From: Neolentinus lepideus HHB14362 ss-1
Taxonomy: Eukaryota; Basidiomycota; Agaricomycetes; Gloeophyllales; Gloeophyllaceae
Length of the DNA: 64,000 bases
Direction: 5' to 3'
Assembly: GCA_001632425.1 (NCBI GenBank)
Contig: KV425561.1
Location: forward strand, 372,001-436,000
Shown here: positions 11,475-21,961 of the stretch, one piece after another
How the letters are laid out: each line of letters opens with the position of its first letter
How positions within the stretch are numbered: the stretch's first letter is position 1
Notes under the pieces: model-generated
The model's input: the letters and a program-made list of their open reading frames with translations, nothing else
Told to the model about the DNA's origin: nothing
Database searches by the model: none
Translations under genes and position numbers: made by a program

Positions 11475-13514
11475 ATGTCATCCGCCACAGACTTTATTGT
11501 GAACGGGACACAGCTCATCAAAGCATCGAAGCCCGACAGACTTACCATCCTCTTGCTCATCCTCGTTGCTGCCTACTATGTCGCCTTGTACTTCCAGCAG
11601 AAAGCACGCCACTATGCACCTGGACCTACCCCATGGCCCATCATCGGGAACTCCATCCCCACGGAGAAGTCATGGCTCTTCTTTCACAGTCTTTGCAAAA
11701 TATATGGTGCACAATCTCCCTAGTCGATAATAGCACATTGTGAGCAGTTTGTCTTTGTAGGTCCCATTGTTCGGCTATCCCTCGCTGGCAGTGAGATGCT
11801 TATCTTGGATGAGCTCGAAGACATCGAAGAACTGGTAAGATATTTCCCTGTAATTTGAGTGCGCCAGAATCATTCTTTAATGCCTCAGCTTGGCAAACGC
11901 TCGAGTAATTACTCGTCGCGGAGGCAGTTAACCTACGCCGGCAAGTATCGCTCTGTCGAGAAGGTTAGTAGACAGTACTATTATACGTCAAGTTCGTCAT
12001 CTAACATACAATTTGTTGTAGCGTCTCGTTTTACTCCCCTATGGGCCCCTCCTGAAGAAACAGCGCGCAGCTGCCTTCCAGATGCTCAACGCACGCGTTG
12101 TTGGCGGATACGAAGGCATTCAGGAGCGCGGCTCCATAAAGCTCATCACTGACCTTCTCAAGCAGCCGACCAAAGCGTACATCAGCATCAAATGGTACAC
12201 CGCAGAGACGCTCCAGACGCTCGTGTACGCGAAGCGCTTCAGCGAGGACGGTAACGATCTGAGAACCTTGCTGCATATTCTCGAGACGTTCATCCAGGAT
12301 ATACACCCTGCGAGGCATCCGGTAGATATTCATCCTATTTTGGATAAGTTGCCGGACGCACTGGCGTCTTGGAGGGGTGAGGCGAAGGAGAAGCATGGAA
12401 ATGAATTTACTGTAAGTGTCTTTAATCTTTCATTTTGAAATGCACATAACGATGTCGGACCACAGTTTTACCTCCGACTTTTGAGGGAAGTCAAGCAGCG
12501 CATGGACAACGGCGATAACCTCGAATGTTTCGCTGCCCGTCTCTGGGAAGATGCCGAGAAGAACGGCCTCGATGAGACTTCCATGGCCTACCGTGAGCCC
12601 ATACCCCTTCCTGTCCCCCATATCTTTGAAGCAAAACCTAAGTCGTCCTCTTCCTCTACAGTCGCTGGCTCCGCATTTGAAGCAGGCACGGACAACACAG
12701 CCGGTAGCGTCCTATGGGCACTCGTCGCGATGCTGAATTATCCGGAGACGATGAAAAAGGCTCAAGTGGAGATCGACCGCGTCCTTGGTCGGAACTCGAA
12801 CATGCCCCCGTCGTTCAAGCACTTTGAGGACCTGCCGTATTGCACAGCGTTTGTTAAGGAGGTATTTCGGTGAGCTCTCTACACCTTCACCCATATAAGG
12901 AAGTGAACGCAAATACCATATTATTCAGCTGGAGCCCCGTAGCACCAGTCTCGGCTCCTCACCAGAGTCTCCAGGACGACGTCTACAAAGGCTACTTCAT
13001 CCCCGCCGGTACGACCGTCTTCCCGAACATCTGGGCGATTCACCACAACGAGAAGCGCTACCCGGACCCGTTCAAGTTCAAACCAGAGAGGTTCATGCCT
13101 GAGAACGGCGAGAAGCTGACCACAGAATCGTTGAATGAGGGCCATTGTGGGTTCGGTTTCGGGAGACGGTAAGCGTACCTGATCTTGTTTGTGCCATGAA
13201 GATTATTTTGTGGCTAATGAGAGGGTGCAGTGTCTGCCCAGGTCAGTACCTGGCGTCGAAGTCGGTCTGGATGGGTGTCGTGTCGCTGTTGTGGGGATTC
13301 GATATTTTGCCTCCGACGGACGCAAGTGGCAAGCCCGTCTTGCCTGATCCGTCTGCGGTTCGCAACGGCTTGACTGCGTGAGTCTCATACCCTATCTTTG
13401 GGTCATGGACTGAAAATCATTTGTTTCTTCAGCGAGCCCGACAGTTTCGACATCGTTATGAAACCCCGTCGCGCCATCGATGTCGATGCATTAACTCAGG
13501 CCTGGGCTAACTGA
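11475..13514 (+). CDS. Cytochrome P450 monooxygenase
   Basis: ER-anchored haem-thiolate monooxygenase. Nine exons (11475-11706, 11761-11834, 11889-11963, 12022-12411, 12466-12592, 12662-12869, 12929-13168, 13231-13377, 13433-13514) give 524 residues. There is an N-terminal membrane anchor (LTILLLILVAAYYVALYF) followed by a Pro-rich hinge (APGPTPWPIIGN). The I-helix reads FEAGTDNTAGS, ExxR is in KEVFR, the PERF motif is in FKPERFMPE, and the haem loop is FGFGRRVCPGQ with the Cys ligand. The I-helix has Asn where the consensus AGxDT has its first Thr. The type resembles basidiomycete P450s annotated near CYP64 (O-methylsterigmatocystin oxidoreductase-like). The substrate is unknown. All splice phases fit. 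Confidence 0.95.
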
Positions 13515-14782
13515 TCAGACCGATTGAAACTTCTCGTTGCATGTACGCGGTCAACGAGATTGATGTATAGACGACATTAACGTTGAAAAATGCTTGGAAT
13601 GCCTGGATTGTGTAATTTCTCAGTTATAATGTGTCTTTAGTATCCCGTGATGACTCAACCGCTGATTCTTTTCCTTTCAGTCTTTCGCGCCCATAGCTTC
13701 GTAGATGATAAACCTCGGATGCGCACGGCATGTTCTTGAACCGATTTTCCTGTCAATACAGTTTCTGTAATCTAGGTCTTTCGATGTTTACATGCTTATG
13801 TAATACAGTGTAGATTGTCGCGTCGCTGTGTCCGAGTTCTTGCCAACGCCAGTAATCGACACCTTGTGTTCTCTCAGTGTTCTCTTTCGAGCCTCACTTA
13901 TTCTCGTGAGTCGTTATAGTCTATTAGGCGCCGGGCGCGATCTCGCAACAACCGTGCCCATTACATATTTGTCTACTCTCAGAAAGTCTGAGTCTCGCTC
14001 TACTAGTCAACTTGGGCAAGAGGGCCACTGCTCTGCATGGCATGGGTACGAGTCCTGAAGTCACTCATTGCATTTCTGAACATATTGCCAGAAATTTATG
14101 CCATTCATTATAGTTGAAAATTGGTCTAAAATGGATTTTTAATCCCATTTTAATCCATCTTTTTGCTGGTGATTAATTATAATGTGGTATGGAAAGTCCC
14201 GACAATTCTGCTGTAGCCATTGATTCACCTCTACATGAGATCAAGTCTTGTAACACCATTGTGTGGATATTACCATCTGAAAGTAGCAGGACCCAACACC
14301 AAACAAAGGTCCTCATCAAAAATTACCATATTTGGAAGGTATAACAAACAAGCAAACAAACAAATGGGTGGGCACCAGCCACCCTAGGTTGTACAAATTT
14401 TTCTGACATTTTTAGCAATTTTTCCGATTTTTCTCAGTGGAAATACTAGCTATTGGTGACCAATGACGTAAATGGTGCATAAAATCATGCGGGACTTTCA
14501 TGCTATTACATCATTCTCTGGCTGGTATCCCATGCTCACTCAATGAACTGACTAGTAAAGTCAGTAGACAATTACAAGCTAAGATTATACAGAGCTTGAA
14601 GCCCTTTAAGTAATGAGCCAGGTTGGGCAAGAGTGTCTGGCCAATCAGAAGCCAGCATTTGGAATCAACGCTGCACGCCACCGCGCCACCCACTACAAAC
14701 CGTTGTTGTAGTACGGATCCCACGGTAAGAAATACCTCTGTGAGTGCACCGGGTATCCCGAATGCAAAGAAAACACTAAAAA
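13515..14782. other. Gene-poor, AT-rich repeat block, left part
   Basis: Composition becomes AT-rich after the P450. No supported gene is present. The block contains a possible short inverted-repeat element and one copy of a CATCAAAAATTACCATATT-type motif, both listed separately. It looks like accumulated transposon debris. Confidence 0.5.
14190..14500. mobile_element. Possible MITE-like element
   Basis: TGGAAAGTCCCG (14190-14201) and CGGGACTTTCA (14490-14500) form near-perfect inverted ends 311 bp apart, differing by one base. The interior has no coding frame and is AT-rich. No clear target-site duplication is visible, so this may be chance. Confidence 0.3.
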
Positions 14783-15249
14783 TACAGAAATATTCTAAAT
14801 AATGCATATGTATGGTGTAAGCTTATATTGAAATGAAGGAAGGAAACAAAGGAATTCCAAGACAGTGAGGAAGAGAATATCGAAAAATGGGACTACAAAA
14901 TGAGTTTGTAGTCTCTTTGTAGTGATCACTACAAATGGACTATGAATCTGGGATTGAACTTTGTGATTAGTACTACAAATATTTGAAACACCAATTACAC
15001 GGCACAAGTTCCCACGGCTGTTGACATTCGGCATCCCACTCATTTTGAGCATACACACTCATCCTTCATACCTCAGGACTCATAACAGAGGGAACAACTA
15101 TGATCCAAATGGGCACCCACTCAAAAATTGCCATATTGGGAAACTGATTACCTAATGATGGGAAACCACCCCTGGAAACAAACAGAGCAAACAATTGCAG
15201 TCAGAATGGGTTTCCATTGAGAAATTACCATATTAGGAAGCTGACTACC
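14311..15249 (+). repeat. Three dispersed copies of an AAATTACCATATT motif
   Basis: Diverged copies at 14311-14340, 15117-15150 and 15214-15249 share a core of A-rich sequence followed by TTACCATATT and GGAAG/GGAAA. The last two also share a following CTGA(C/T)TACC. They look like remnants of one repeat family arranged in tandem or by nested insertion. Confidence 0.45.
14783..15088 (+). repeat. Hairpin repeat, copy 1 (left of gap)
   Basis: This ~300-bp unit recurs at 16018-16314 on the other side of the assembly gap, in the same orientation. Shared features are GAAATATTCTA, GCTTATATT, a pair of hairpins built from ACTACAAA/TTTGTAGT, and a CTCATCCTTC...CTCAGGACTC end. Hairpin 1 is 14891-14913 (9-bp arms). 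Hairpin 2 (14916-14935) is a perfect 20-bp palindrome. Conceptual translations of the two copies also align (TTKRLQ shared), but the hairpins make a coding role unlikely. Probably the end of a transposable element family. Confidence 0.6.
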
Positions 15250-15394
15250 AAATTTTGGTGATGCCACTTTGGTCCACCCCCACCCAGCTGTCCCCCCGAG
15301 TTTCTGTGCATTTTAACACATTCTTCCGAATTTATTTGGGTGGGCCATTTTCTCATAGCCCAGATGTGCACCATAGTTATTTATAGCCTCATAG

Positions 15395-16017
15395 NNNNNN
15401 NNNNNNNNNNNNNNNNNNNNNNNNNNNNNNNNNNNNNNNNNNNNNNNNNNNNNNNNNNNNNNNNNNNNNNNNNNNNNNNNNNNNNNNNNNNNNNNNNNNN
15501 NNNNNNNNNNNNNNNNNNNNNNNNNNNNNNNNNNNNNNNNNNNNNNNNNNNNNNNNNNNNNNNNNNNNNNNNNNNNNNNNNNNNNNNNNNNNNNNNNNNN
15601 NNNNNNNNNNNNNNNNNNNNNNNNNNNNNNNNNNNNNNNNNNNNNNNNNNNNNNNNNNNNNNNNNNNNNNNNNNNNNNNNNNNNNNNNNNNNNNNNNNNN
15701 NNNNNNNNNNNNNNNNNNNNNNNNNNNNNNNNNNNNNNNNNNNNNNNNNNNNNNNNNNNNNNNNNNNNNNNNNNNNNNNNNNNNNNNNNNNNNNNNNNNN
15801 NNNNNNNNNNNNNNNNNNNNNNNNNNNNNNNNNNNNNNNNNNNNNNNNNNNNNNNNNNNNNNNNNNNNNNNNNNNNNNNNNNNNNNNNNNNNNNNNNNNN
15901 NNNNNNNNNNNNNNNNNNNNNNNNNNNNNNNNNNNNNNNNNNNNNNNNNNNNNNNNNNNNNNNNNNNNNNNNNNNNNNNNNNNNNNNNNNNNNNNNNNNN
16001 NNNNNNNNNNNNNNNNN
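15395..16017. other. Assembly gap (623 N)
   Basis: A run of undetermined bases. Related hairpin repeats flank it, so repeat-induced assembly failure is the likely cause. Whatever element lies inside is not visible. Confidence 1.
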
Positions 16018-16314
16018 AAGAAAATATTCTAGGAGATGTGGAAGGCTATCAGAAGCTTATATTAAAAAAATCAGAGAGTTAGAAGTCACTGAAATTGAGA
16101 GGAAGGCCGAAAACTGATCAGAGGCACTACAAAACACATTTTGTAGTCTTTTTGTAGTCAACACTACAAGCGGACTTTGGAGCGGACATTGAATAGTGTA
16201 GTTACGACTACCCGAAAGTAATCCCACGACTTCTCGGCCATCATGCTTACGTTCGGCAGCGCGCTCATTTTCCCTGTAAAGACTCATCCTTCGTAAACTC
16301 AGGACTCGTAAACA
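16018..16314 (+). repeat. Hairpin repeat, copy 2 (right of gap)
   Basis: Diverged direct copy of 14783-15088, starting at the gap edge. Hairpin 1 is 16126-16147 (ACTACAAAA/TTTTGTAGT). Hairpin 2 is 16152-16169 (TTGTAGT/ACTACAA). The order of landmarks is conserved, and identity by eye is roughly 60-65 percent. Confidence 0.6.
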
Positions 16315-16408
16315 AGTACTCGTCCTCAGGTGCACTAAGAGCTCTGCCAACCCGTGCGCGACCCCGATTCCGGGTTGCGTCGCAAAAGCATCTTACATTG
16401 ATTCATGT

Positions 16409-17696
16409 CTAAGTCGCAACAGTATCACTTGGAGCTAAATTTGAACAACCGCCATTAGCATCAATATCTCGTGCCGTGTCTTGAGAAGCGTCGAATATTC
16501 GTGAGTTCAGGAGCAATCTGAAGGCGGAGTCGAAGACGCCCGCATCTAATATTTGCTGCGCATCGATGGAGGTATCGTAGAAGCTGTCCACCCACTGCCC
16601 GTCCAACCCGAAGATCTGATCTATCAGAATGTCGTCCGGATCAATCCACAGCTACAGTTCTGCGTCCGGCGAGTTCCTGCAAATCATCGCGGTGAACCCC
16701 GTATAAATGTCTCTTGACTCCAGCTCGACCAAGGCGCCCCATAAACTGACGCCCTCCTTGCCGTTAAGTACGTAGTTACCGACTCAACCTTGTAAACAGA
16801 GAAGTATGACTTAAGACTTGGTTGCACAGATTAAAAATATGATACCTAGTACTTTGAACCATTCATTCTGGTTACGGGCCACCTCTAAATTGTCCGCAAG
16901 TATTAGGACCACTTGATGAACTACGAGCGAACGTTCATCGTCCCTCGCAGCATTGATCTGGACGTTGAGCTCAGCCCTGGCTCGCCGAACAACACTGCTT
17001 GGCAAGAATAGTAAGTCTCTTTGGTTTCCTCTTCTCGGTTGTCGATTCTCACTTATTCTCGTAGTTTGGTGAACAAGAGCGGCCCGTACACCCAGTCTCT
17101 TATCAATCGGCTTCGCATGTCGCACATAATGATACCCTCCTCCTAGAATGGCTTGCTGAACTCGACGCCCAATTAAACGCCGCCAAGGCTTCTCCCGGAT
17201 GCCGTACTATGTACAGCATTGAGAGGCAACGGCTACTCCCCAGCAGCCAGCAAGCCTCAGTTGAGTGAATGCCACCCGATGTCTGCCCCTCCTCACGACT
17301 GGTGGAATAGACTTTTGCAGCTCCTTTCCACGCCTACCCTCAGGATTTCCAGTACAAGACATCTACATCCCCATCACGTATGTGAGCTCATCGAACCTGT
17401 TAGATTATCCTCGCATTGATCTCAACGCTTGGACATTCGATATCGACGAGCGGAGTGAGCTCTGCCTAAGTGCTAGCGCCTGACCTAACAATTGTTATGT
17501 GGGCAAACACCTCATGACAACGCCTGAATACTGTAGAGTCATCGTCGAGACCGATCCTCTGGAGCCCATTATTCAGGATCAGGAGCTCAGCTTCCTCCGG
17601 CGTAACGTGACTACTGATATATGATATCGAGGAGTTTGTCACCGAGAACGTCATGACATCATTTCGAATTCCACTGCAGGTGTCTCGAAATCTCAA
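16409..17696 (-). pseudogene. Decayed gene of unknown family
   Basis: Minus-strand frames look like protein over most of this span, but they do not join into one intact gene. The segments are 17696-17466 (with VTPEEAELLILNNGL), 17125 down to about 16850 (RARAELNVQINAARDDE, VVLILADNLEVARNQ), then about 16780-16409 (YVLNGKEGVSLWGALVELE, WIDPDDILIDQIFGLDGQW, ending SDTVAT and a stop). One in-frame TAG interrupts the last segment near 16655, where a Trp codon would fit. Some plus-strand frames at 17000-17270 are also open, including a GTAAGT...TCTCGTAG pair, so strand is not fully certain. No family is recognised. It lies beside the repeat block, which fits decay. Confidence 0.35.
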
Positions 17697-18284
17697 TACT
17701 CATGTCCATTGGGCACACTCTAGTCACCAATGCCATGCTGCCGAAGGATTTAGGTGGTGCTGTAGATATGTAATCACTTGAAGGTGCGGGGTACCCCAAA
17801 TGTTCGTGTTATAGGTATCCCCATCCTTCCATTGGTAATACCTGTATCTCGTCAATCTATCTTCGCGGGTGTTGATTTCTGTTCTGCAAGGAACTCGGCA
17901 CCTACTTGGTGGGAACAGCCTACGCTATCGCCGAGCACGGTGCTGACATTAGTAAAGCCTACTGCGGAGCAGTGTGAACTGCTCCTGACTCGCATTCTTT
18001 CACGACGCCTTGATCTATCACTATCTACCATTGCATATTATTTATCCCTTTATATCCCTGCATCTCTTCTGTTGCGTCTGCAGTCTGCATTTTGTGTCTC
18101 TGGACGAACTTGACTACGACAGTTATGTGAGACTCGAGGAACGCCTACGCGTCCGCGCAGGACGAATACCTTGCGAATCCGCCGATTTTGTCTTGCAGAG
18201 GACTAACTTGGCTGGTTGGTGATCGGAGAACAGTAATATGAACGATTGTGAAATGCAGCGCTAAAATGGCTTAGGAACCTTGAT
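17697..18284. other. Spacer, nothing recognised
   Basis: Short frames only, with no motif, splice pattern or repeat that I can support. Confidence 0.4.
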
Positions 18285-18720
18285 AACGACACTTTTAACC
18301 ACAATCCACACTTGATTAAGATGAACAACTAGATAGGATAGATGGAAGGATGAATTGGTGTTTGCAGCAGATGCAGGAGAGAAGGCAAGATGTGATGGAT
18401 TTACTGACTGATGTAGAAGATGCATGTATACATTGCATGGGTGGACAAAGTCAAATATGGCATTTGAGATGAAGCTGTGGCACTGTGACTTACCAAAAGA
18501 GGGCAAAAGAAAAACCAAAGACAATTTTAACCGGGATCCACACCTGATTAATTGATTGAAGAAGATGAACAACTTAATATGATAGATGAAAGGATGGAAT
18601 GGTGTTGGCAGCACATGCAGGAGAGAGAAGGCAAGATATGATGGATTTACTGACTGACTGATGTAGATGATGCATGTATGCATCTCGCGGATCGACGAAG
18701 TCCCCGACGCGAAGTTTAGG
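18285..18720 (+). repeat. Two tandem diverged copies, ~235-244 bp
   Basis: Unit 1 is about 18285-18515 and unit 2 about 18517-18720. Landmarks occur in the same order in both: TTTTAACC (18293 and 18525), a CCACACCTGATTAA-like stretch, AAGATGAACAACT (18318 and 18562), GGATAGATGGAAGGATG, GCAGGAGAGAAGGCAAGAT and GATGGATTTACTGACTGATG. The unit is non-coding on both strands. It lies between the decayed gene and the reductase promoter. Confidence 0.65.
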
Positions 18721-18906
18721 ACGGTAACAGAGTACTAACCGGAACCTACCAGAACACGATCGCAGCTCAGAATAGGACATGAGAGAGTGGATGACGCCTG
18801 GATGACTGATTATGGCGGCGCTCAAACTTGGATCATCTCAAATGCAAGCTGGATATAAAATGGGCGGTAATGTACTACGTCAATCGTATCGTCAGGCCCA
18901 GTTGCC

Positions 18907-20022
18907 ATGCCTGCTATTCCTGCCGATAGTCTCATCGTCGTCACCGGTATCACCGGCTACGTCGCCAGCCATGTCGGCCTCGCAGCTTTACAAGCCGGTT
19001 ACCGCGTCCGTGGTACAGTGCGATCCCTAGGACGCGTCGAAGAAGTCAAAGAAGGTTACTCCAAGTACGGCGCGGACGTGAGCAAGCTCGAGTTTGTCGA
19101 ACTGGATGACTTGGAGAGCGAAGCCCAATTCGCGAACGCCATCCGAGGCGCGGACGGTGTGGCACATGTCGCGTTGCCTGGGAGCGTCCCGGGGGATTCG
19201 GACGAGATTCCTAAGCAGGCGGTGAACTCGACCATCGCCATATTGCATGCTGCAAGCAAGGAGCCGTCAGTGAAGAGGGTAGTGTTCACATCGAGCTCTG
19301 TTGCGGTGATTTCACCACCGGGTTTCAAGGAGCAGCCATTGACGGATAAGGATTGGAACGATGCCGCGCAGCAAAAGTGGGAGATCGCGACGGAGAAGGA
19401 CAAGGAGAAGCCTAGTTGGGGGATGTTGCGCTACGCTGTTACCAAGGTCCTATCAGAGAAAGCAGCATGGAAATGGATGGAGGAAAACAAGGTGGAATCT
19501 GACTAGTGACTTGCTATCCACTGGTCGACTCACTGACACTGCCTAGCCTACGTTTGACATCGTGACAATCCTGCCAAATGCAAACTTCGGGCCGGTGCTG
19601 TGGGGCAGCGCTCGTTCAACAGCAGGTTGGATCCAGGCGACGGCGCATGGCGATGGAACATATACAACAAACGTACCTCCTCGTATGTCCCTATCTCCGT
19701 TCTGTGTGCGGGAGCTGAGTGAAGGTAATTAGAATGGTATATCGATGTCCGCGATGACGGACGGCTGCATGTCCTGGCTCTGAGCGATCCGTCGCTCGGA
19801 GGCAAGCGTATCTGGGCCGCTGCCGGGCCTTTCAGTTGGAACAGTATCATCCGCACTCTTCACAAAGAGTTCCCGTGGCTGCAATTACCCCCAGAAGTCC
19901 CTGGAGCTCAAGGAGAGCCGGATCGTCAAAAAATAGATAACTCTGTCGCGACGAAGGCTCTTGGAGGGTGGATAAGTCTGGAGCAGTCTGTTGTAGATAC
20001 CGCGAAGACTCTTGGATTTTGA
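18907..20022 (+). CDS. Extended SDR reductase (dihydroflavonol-reductase-like)
   Basis: NAD(P)-dependent oxidoreductase of the extended short-chain dehydrogenase type, probably reducing an aldehyde or ketone in the cytosol. Three exons (18907-19491, 19547-19682, 19733-20022) encode 336 residues. The Rossmann motif is VTGITGYVASHVG, followed by a basic GTVRSLGRVEE that suggests NADP preference. The active site shows the Ser of FTSSSVAV and the YxxxK pair in RYAVTKVLSEKAAW. The C-terminal half carries a substrate domain (TILPNANFGPVLW). Fungal relatives act on methylglyoxal or various ketones. The substrate here is unknown. Splice phases all fit, and the start is the first ATG before the Rossmann fold. 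Confidence 0.94.
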
Positions 20023-20453
20023 ATAGATGAAGGAAGCACATCTGACGCGTCGCAGTAATTCTTCTGTAATATATGATTTGCATGGCTAGACACTCAAGTA
20101 CGACCGTAAGGTGGTGCTATATCCAGGAGAAGAAATTGGTGGCGCATGGGGGTTGGTTACAAGTCGGTGAGAGGAGGCGGAAGCACGTGGCTACCGAGTG
20201 CCCAAAATGGAAAGCTCCTCACGAGAGGCAAACTACGGGGTGCTACGGGAGAGCGCGCTACCGTGCCATGTCATTGCAACTGACACGGTCCTTGGCCAGA
20301 ATGGCAGTACCGGTGACGCGAAACCCTCCCCTATTGGCCTATCTCTCCCTCTCAGCCACTGGTGCCAGCACATACCTAGCTTGCTTTCTACCACCACCAC
20401 TCACCTTCGTATTTAATACAACCACTCCTCTCCTGTAGACTTCTCTGCCCTTC
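20023..20453. other. Spacer and promoter of the next gene
   Basis: The stretch holds the reductase 3' region and the promoter of the small gene at 20454. TATTTAAT (20410-20417) lies about 40 bp before its ATG and may act as a TATA element. No other gene is seen. Confidence 0.5.
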
Positions 20454-21105
20454 ATGTCTTCCACTCGCATTCAACCTGTCACTACCCCGCCCAGCAACGT
20501 TCAGAGTCCCCAGCCAGGCGAAGCAGACAAGGACCTCTCGTCGTCTATCTTGAAAGCCGTACGCGCCTTCGAACACAACCGCCAGCGGACGAAGAGAGCA
20601 GAGGACCACGTCAAAGCGAAGGCGAAGAAGGAGCGGAGTAAAGTATTGTCCGGGCCTGTGAAGAGCACAGGTGACGCGGGTGGGAAGGGCGCCAGGAAGT
20701 CGAAGTCTAGAAGTATCTGGGAGGATAACGTCGCAGATAGGACGGTAGACGAGAATATGGCGCTACCGCCGTCGAAGTCATGGACAGCGAGCACAAGGAG
20801 ACCAGAGACCATGGAAGTCAAGCTCGCCGACTTGATTAGTACCAAGACCAAGTCATCCAAGAGTAAAGGTGAGGGACAATTCTTTCCCGAACTCCACGGC
20901 CGCTGACGCCCGCCCCATAGACTCCGACTTTGAACTGATACCCCATATTCAGTCCGTCATCGTCCTCGACGACACGTTCCTCATCGAAGAGGACATGTCC
21001 AATGTTGGCCCCGAGGAGCCTTGGGAACACATTCTCGGTGTCGAGGACGAGGACGCCAAGGCTAGTGCTCCTTCCTACGCCCAGGTGGTGTCGCAATCGC
21101 AGTAA
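20454..21105 (+). CDS. Hypothetical small charged protein
   Basis: Two exons (20454-20868, 20921-21105) give 199 residues. I do not recognise a family. The first half is basic and Ser/Lys-rich (ALKAVRAFEHNRQ-like start, KAKAKKERSK, GARKSKSRSIWEDNV). The second half is acidic (LDDTFLIEEDMSN, GVEDEDAK) and ends YAQVVSQSQ. No signal peptide or membrane segment is present. Low-complexity charge blocks suggest a partly disordered nuclear or cytoplasmic protein. The intron has regular GTGAGG...CCATAG ends, and the joined frame is open throughout, which supports a real gene. Confidence 0.75.
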
Positions 21106-21961
21106 ACTATATTCATAATTATTCAACAAATCAAGAGTTGGACGGTTGTACGAATACCTGGACAGTGGCCGGGATATATGTTATGATGCACGATCTAGAT
21201 AATCATGCCAACGGACTTGACGTATAGGAATGTTTTGGGAAGCTTAGAGGATATTTGACTAATCAGAAACGCAATTCGGTACACAATGTACGATAACATC
21301 ACTATGCCAGAACTGTAACATGCAATCTATGCACATACCTATGTACGATTTGAGAGCTTTGTCGAGCAAGTATTCCTATCGGTCTTGGGCGGCGACGAAG
21401 CCGTAGTCCATTGTATACATGAACCTGCGAGCGAGGATAAAATGCTGTATGGACAGACCGGCCGGTAAACGGAAGCCTTGACCCTAATGGGTCCATGTAG
21501 AATGTCCAAAGGGATCTCGAAAGAGTTCACGGTTGGCATGCATAAATCGTCCTTGTCATGGATGCGTCTACTACAGGTATAACGCATGTGTGCATACGGT
21601 GAACTTCATAAGCACTTCTGACGAGAATACTTGGCCCCTTCTCTATTTTGCATTTCCGTCCAGCGATAACCGGCAGTCTGTAGAGAACGGGATCAAGTTA
21701 CAGCACCCCTAGACCTAGTGTACGCGTGCAAGAGTAATGGAAGGTAAGGTAAGGTGTTTGTGTTTATTGCATAGAAATTTTAGGTTTGGTGGCTGCAGTA
21801 CTGATATATAAGGAAAGAGCCCCTATTGATGCGTGCAATGCCTTGTAACTAATAAATATATACTGACCGCAGTATACACTAGATGTTCATGCTAGATTTA
21901 CGCAAGATCCAGACCTAAGTAATGAGCTCAAGAGACTTGGCGAGTAACACGCCGATTTCAC
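21106..21961. other. Convergent spacer, no gene
   Basis: Contains the 3' ends of the charged-protein gene (plus) and the F-box gene (minus). AT-rich with short frames only. A small GGTAAGGTAAGGT direct repeat occurs near 21743. Confidence 0.5.

Noticed and set aside
15340..16032. A 230-codon open frame across the gap.
   Set aside because: It consists almost entirely of undetermined bases.
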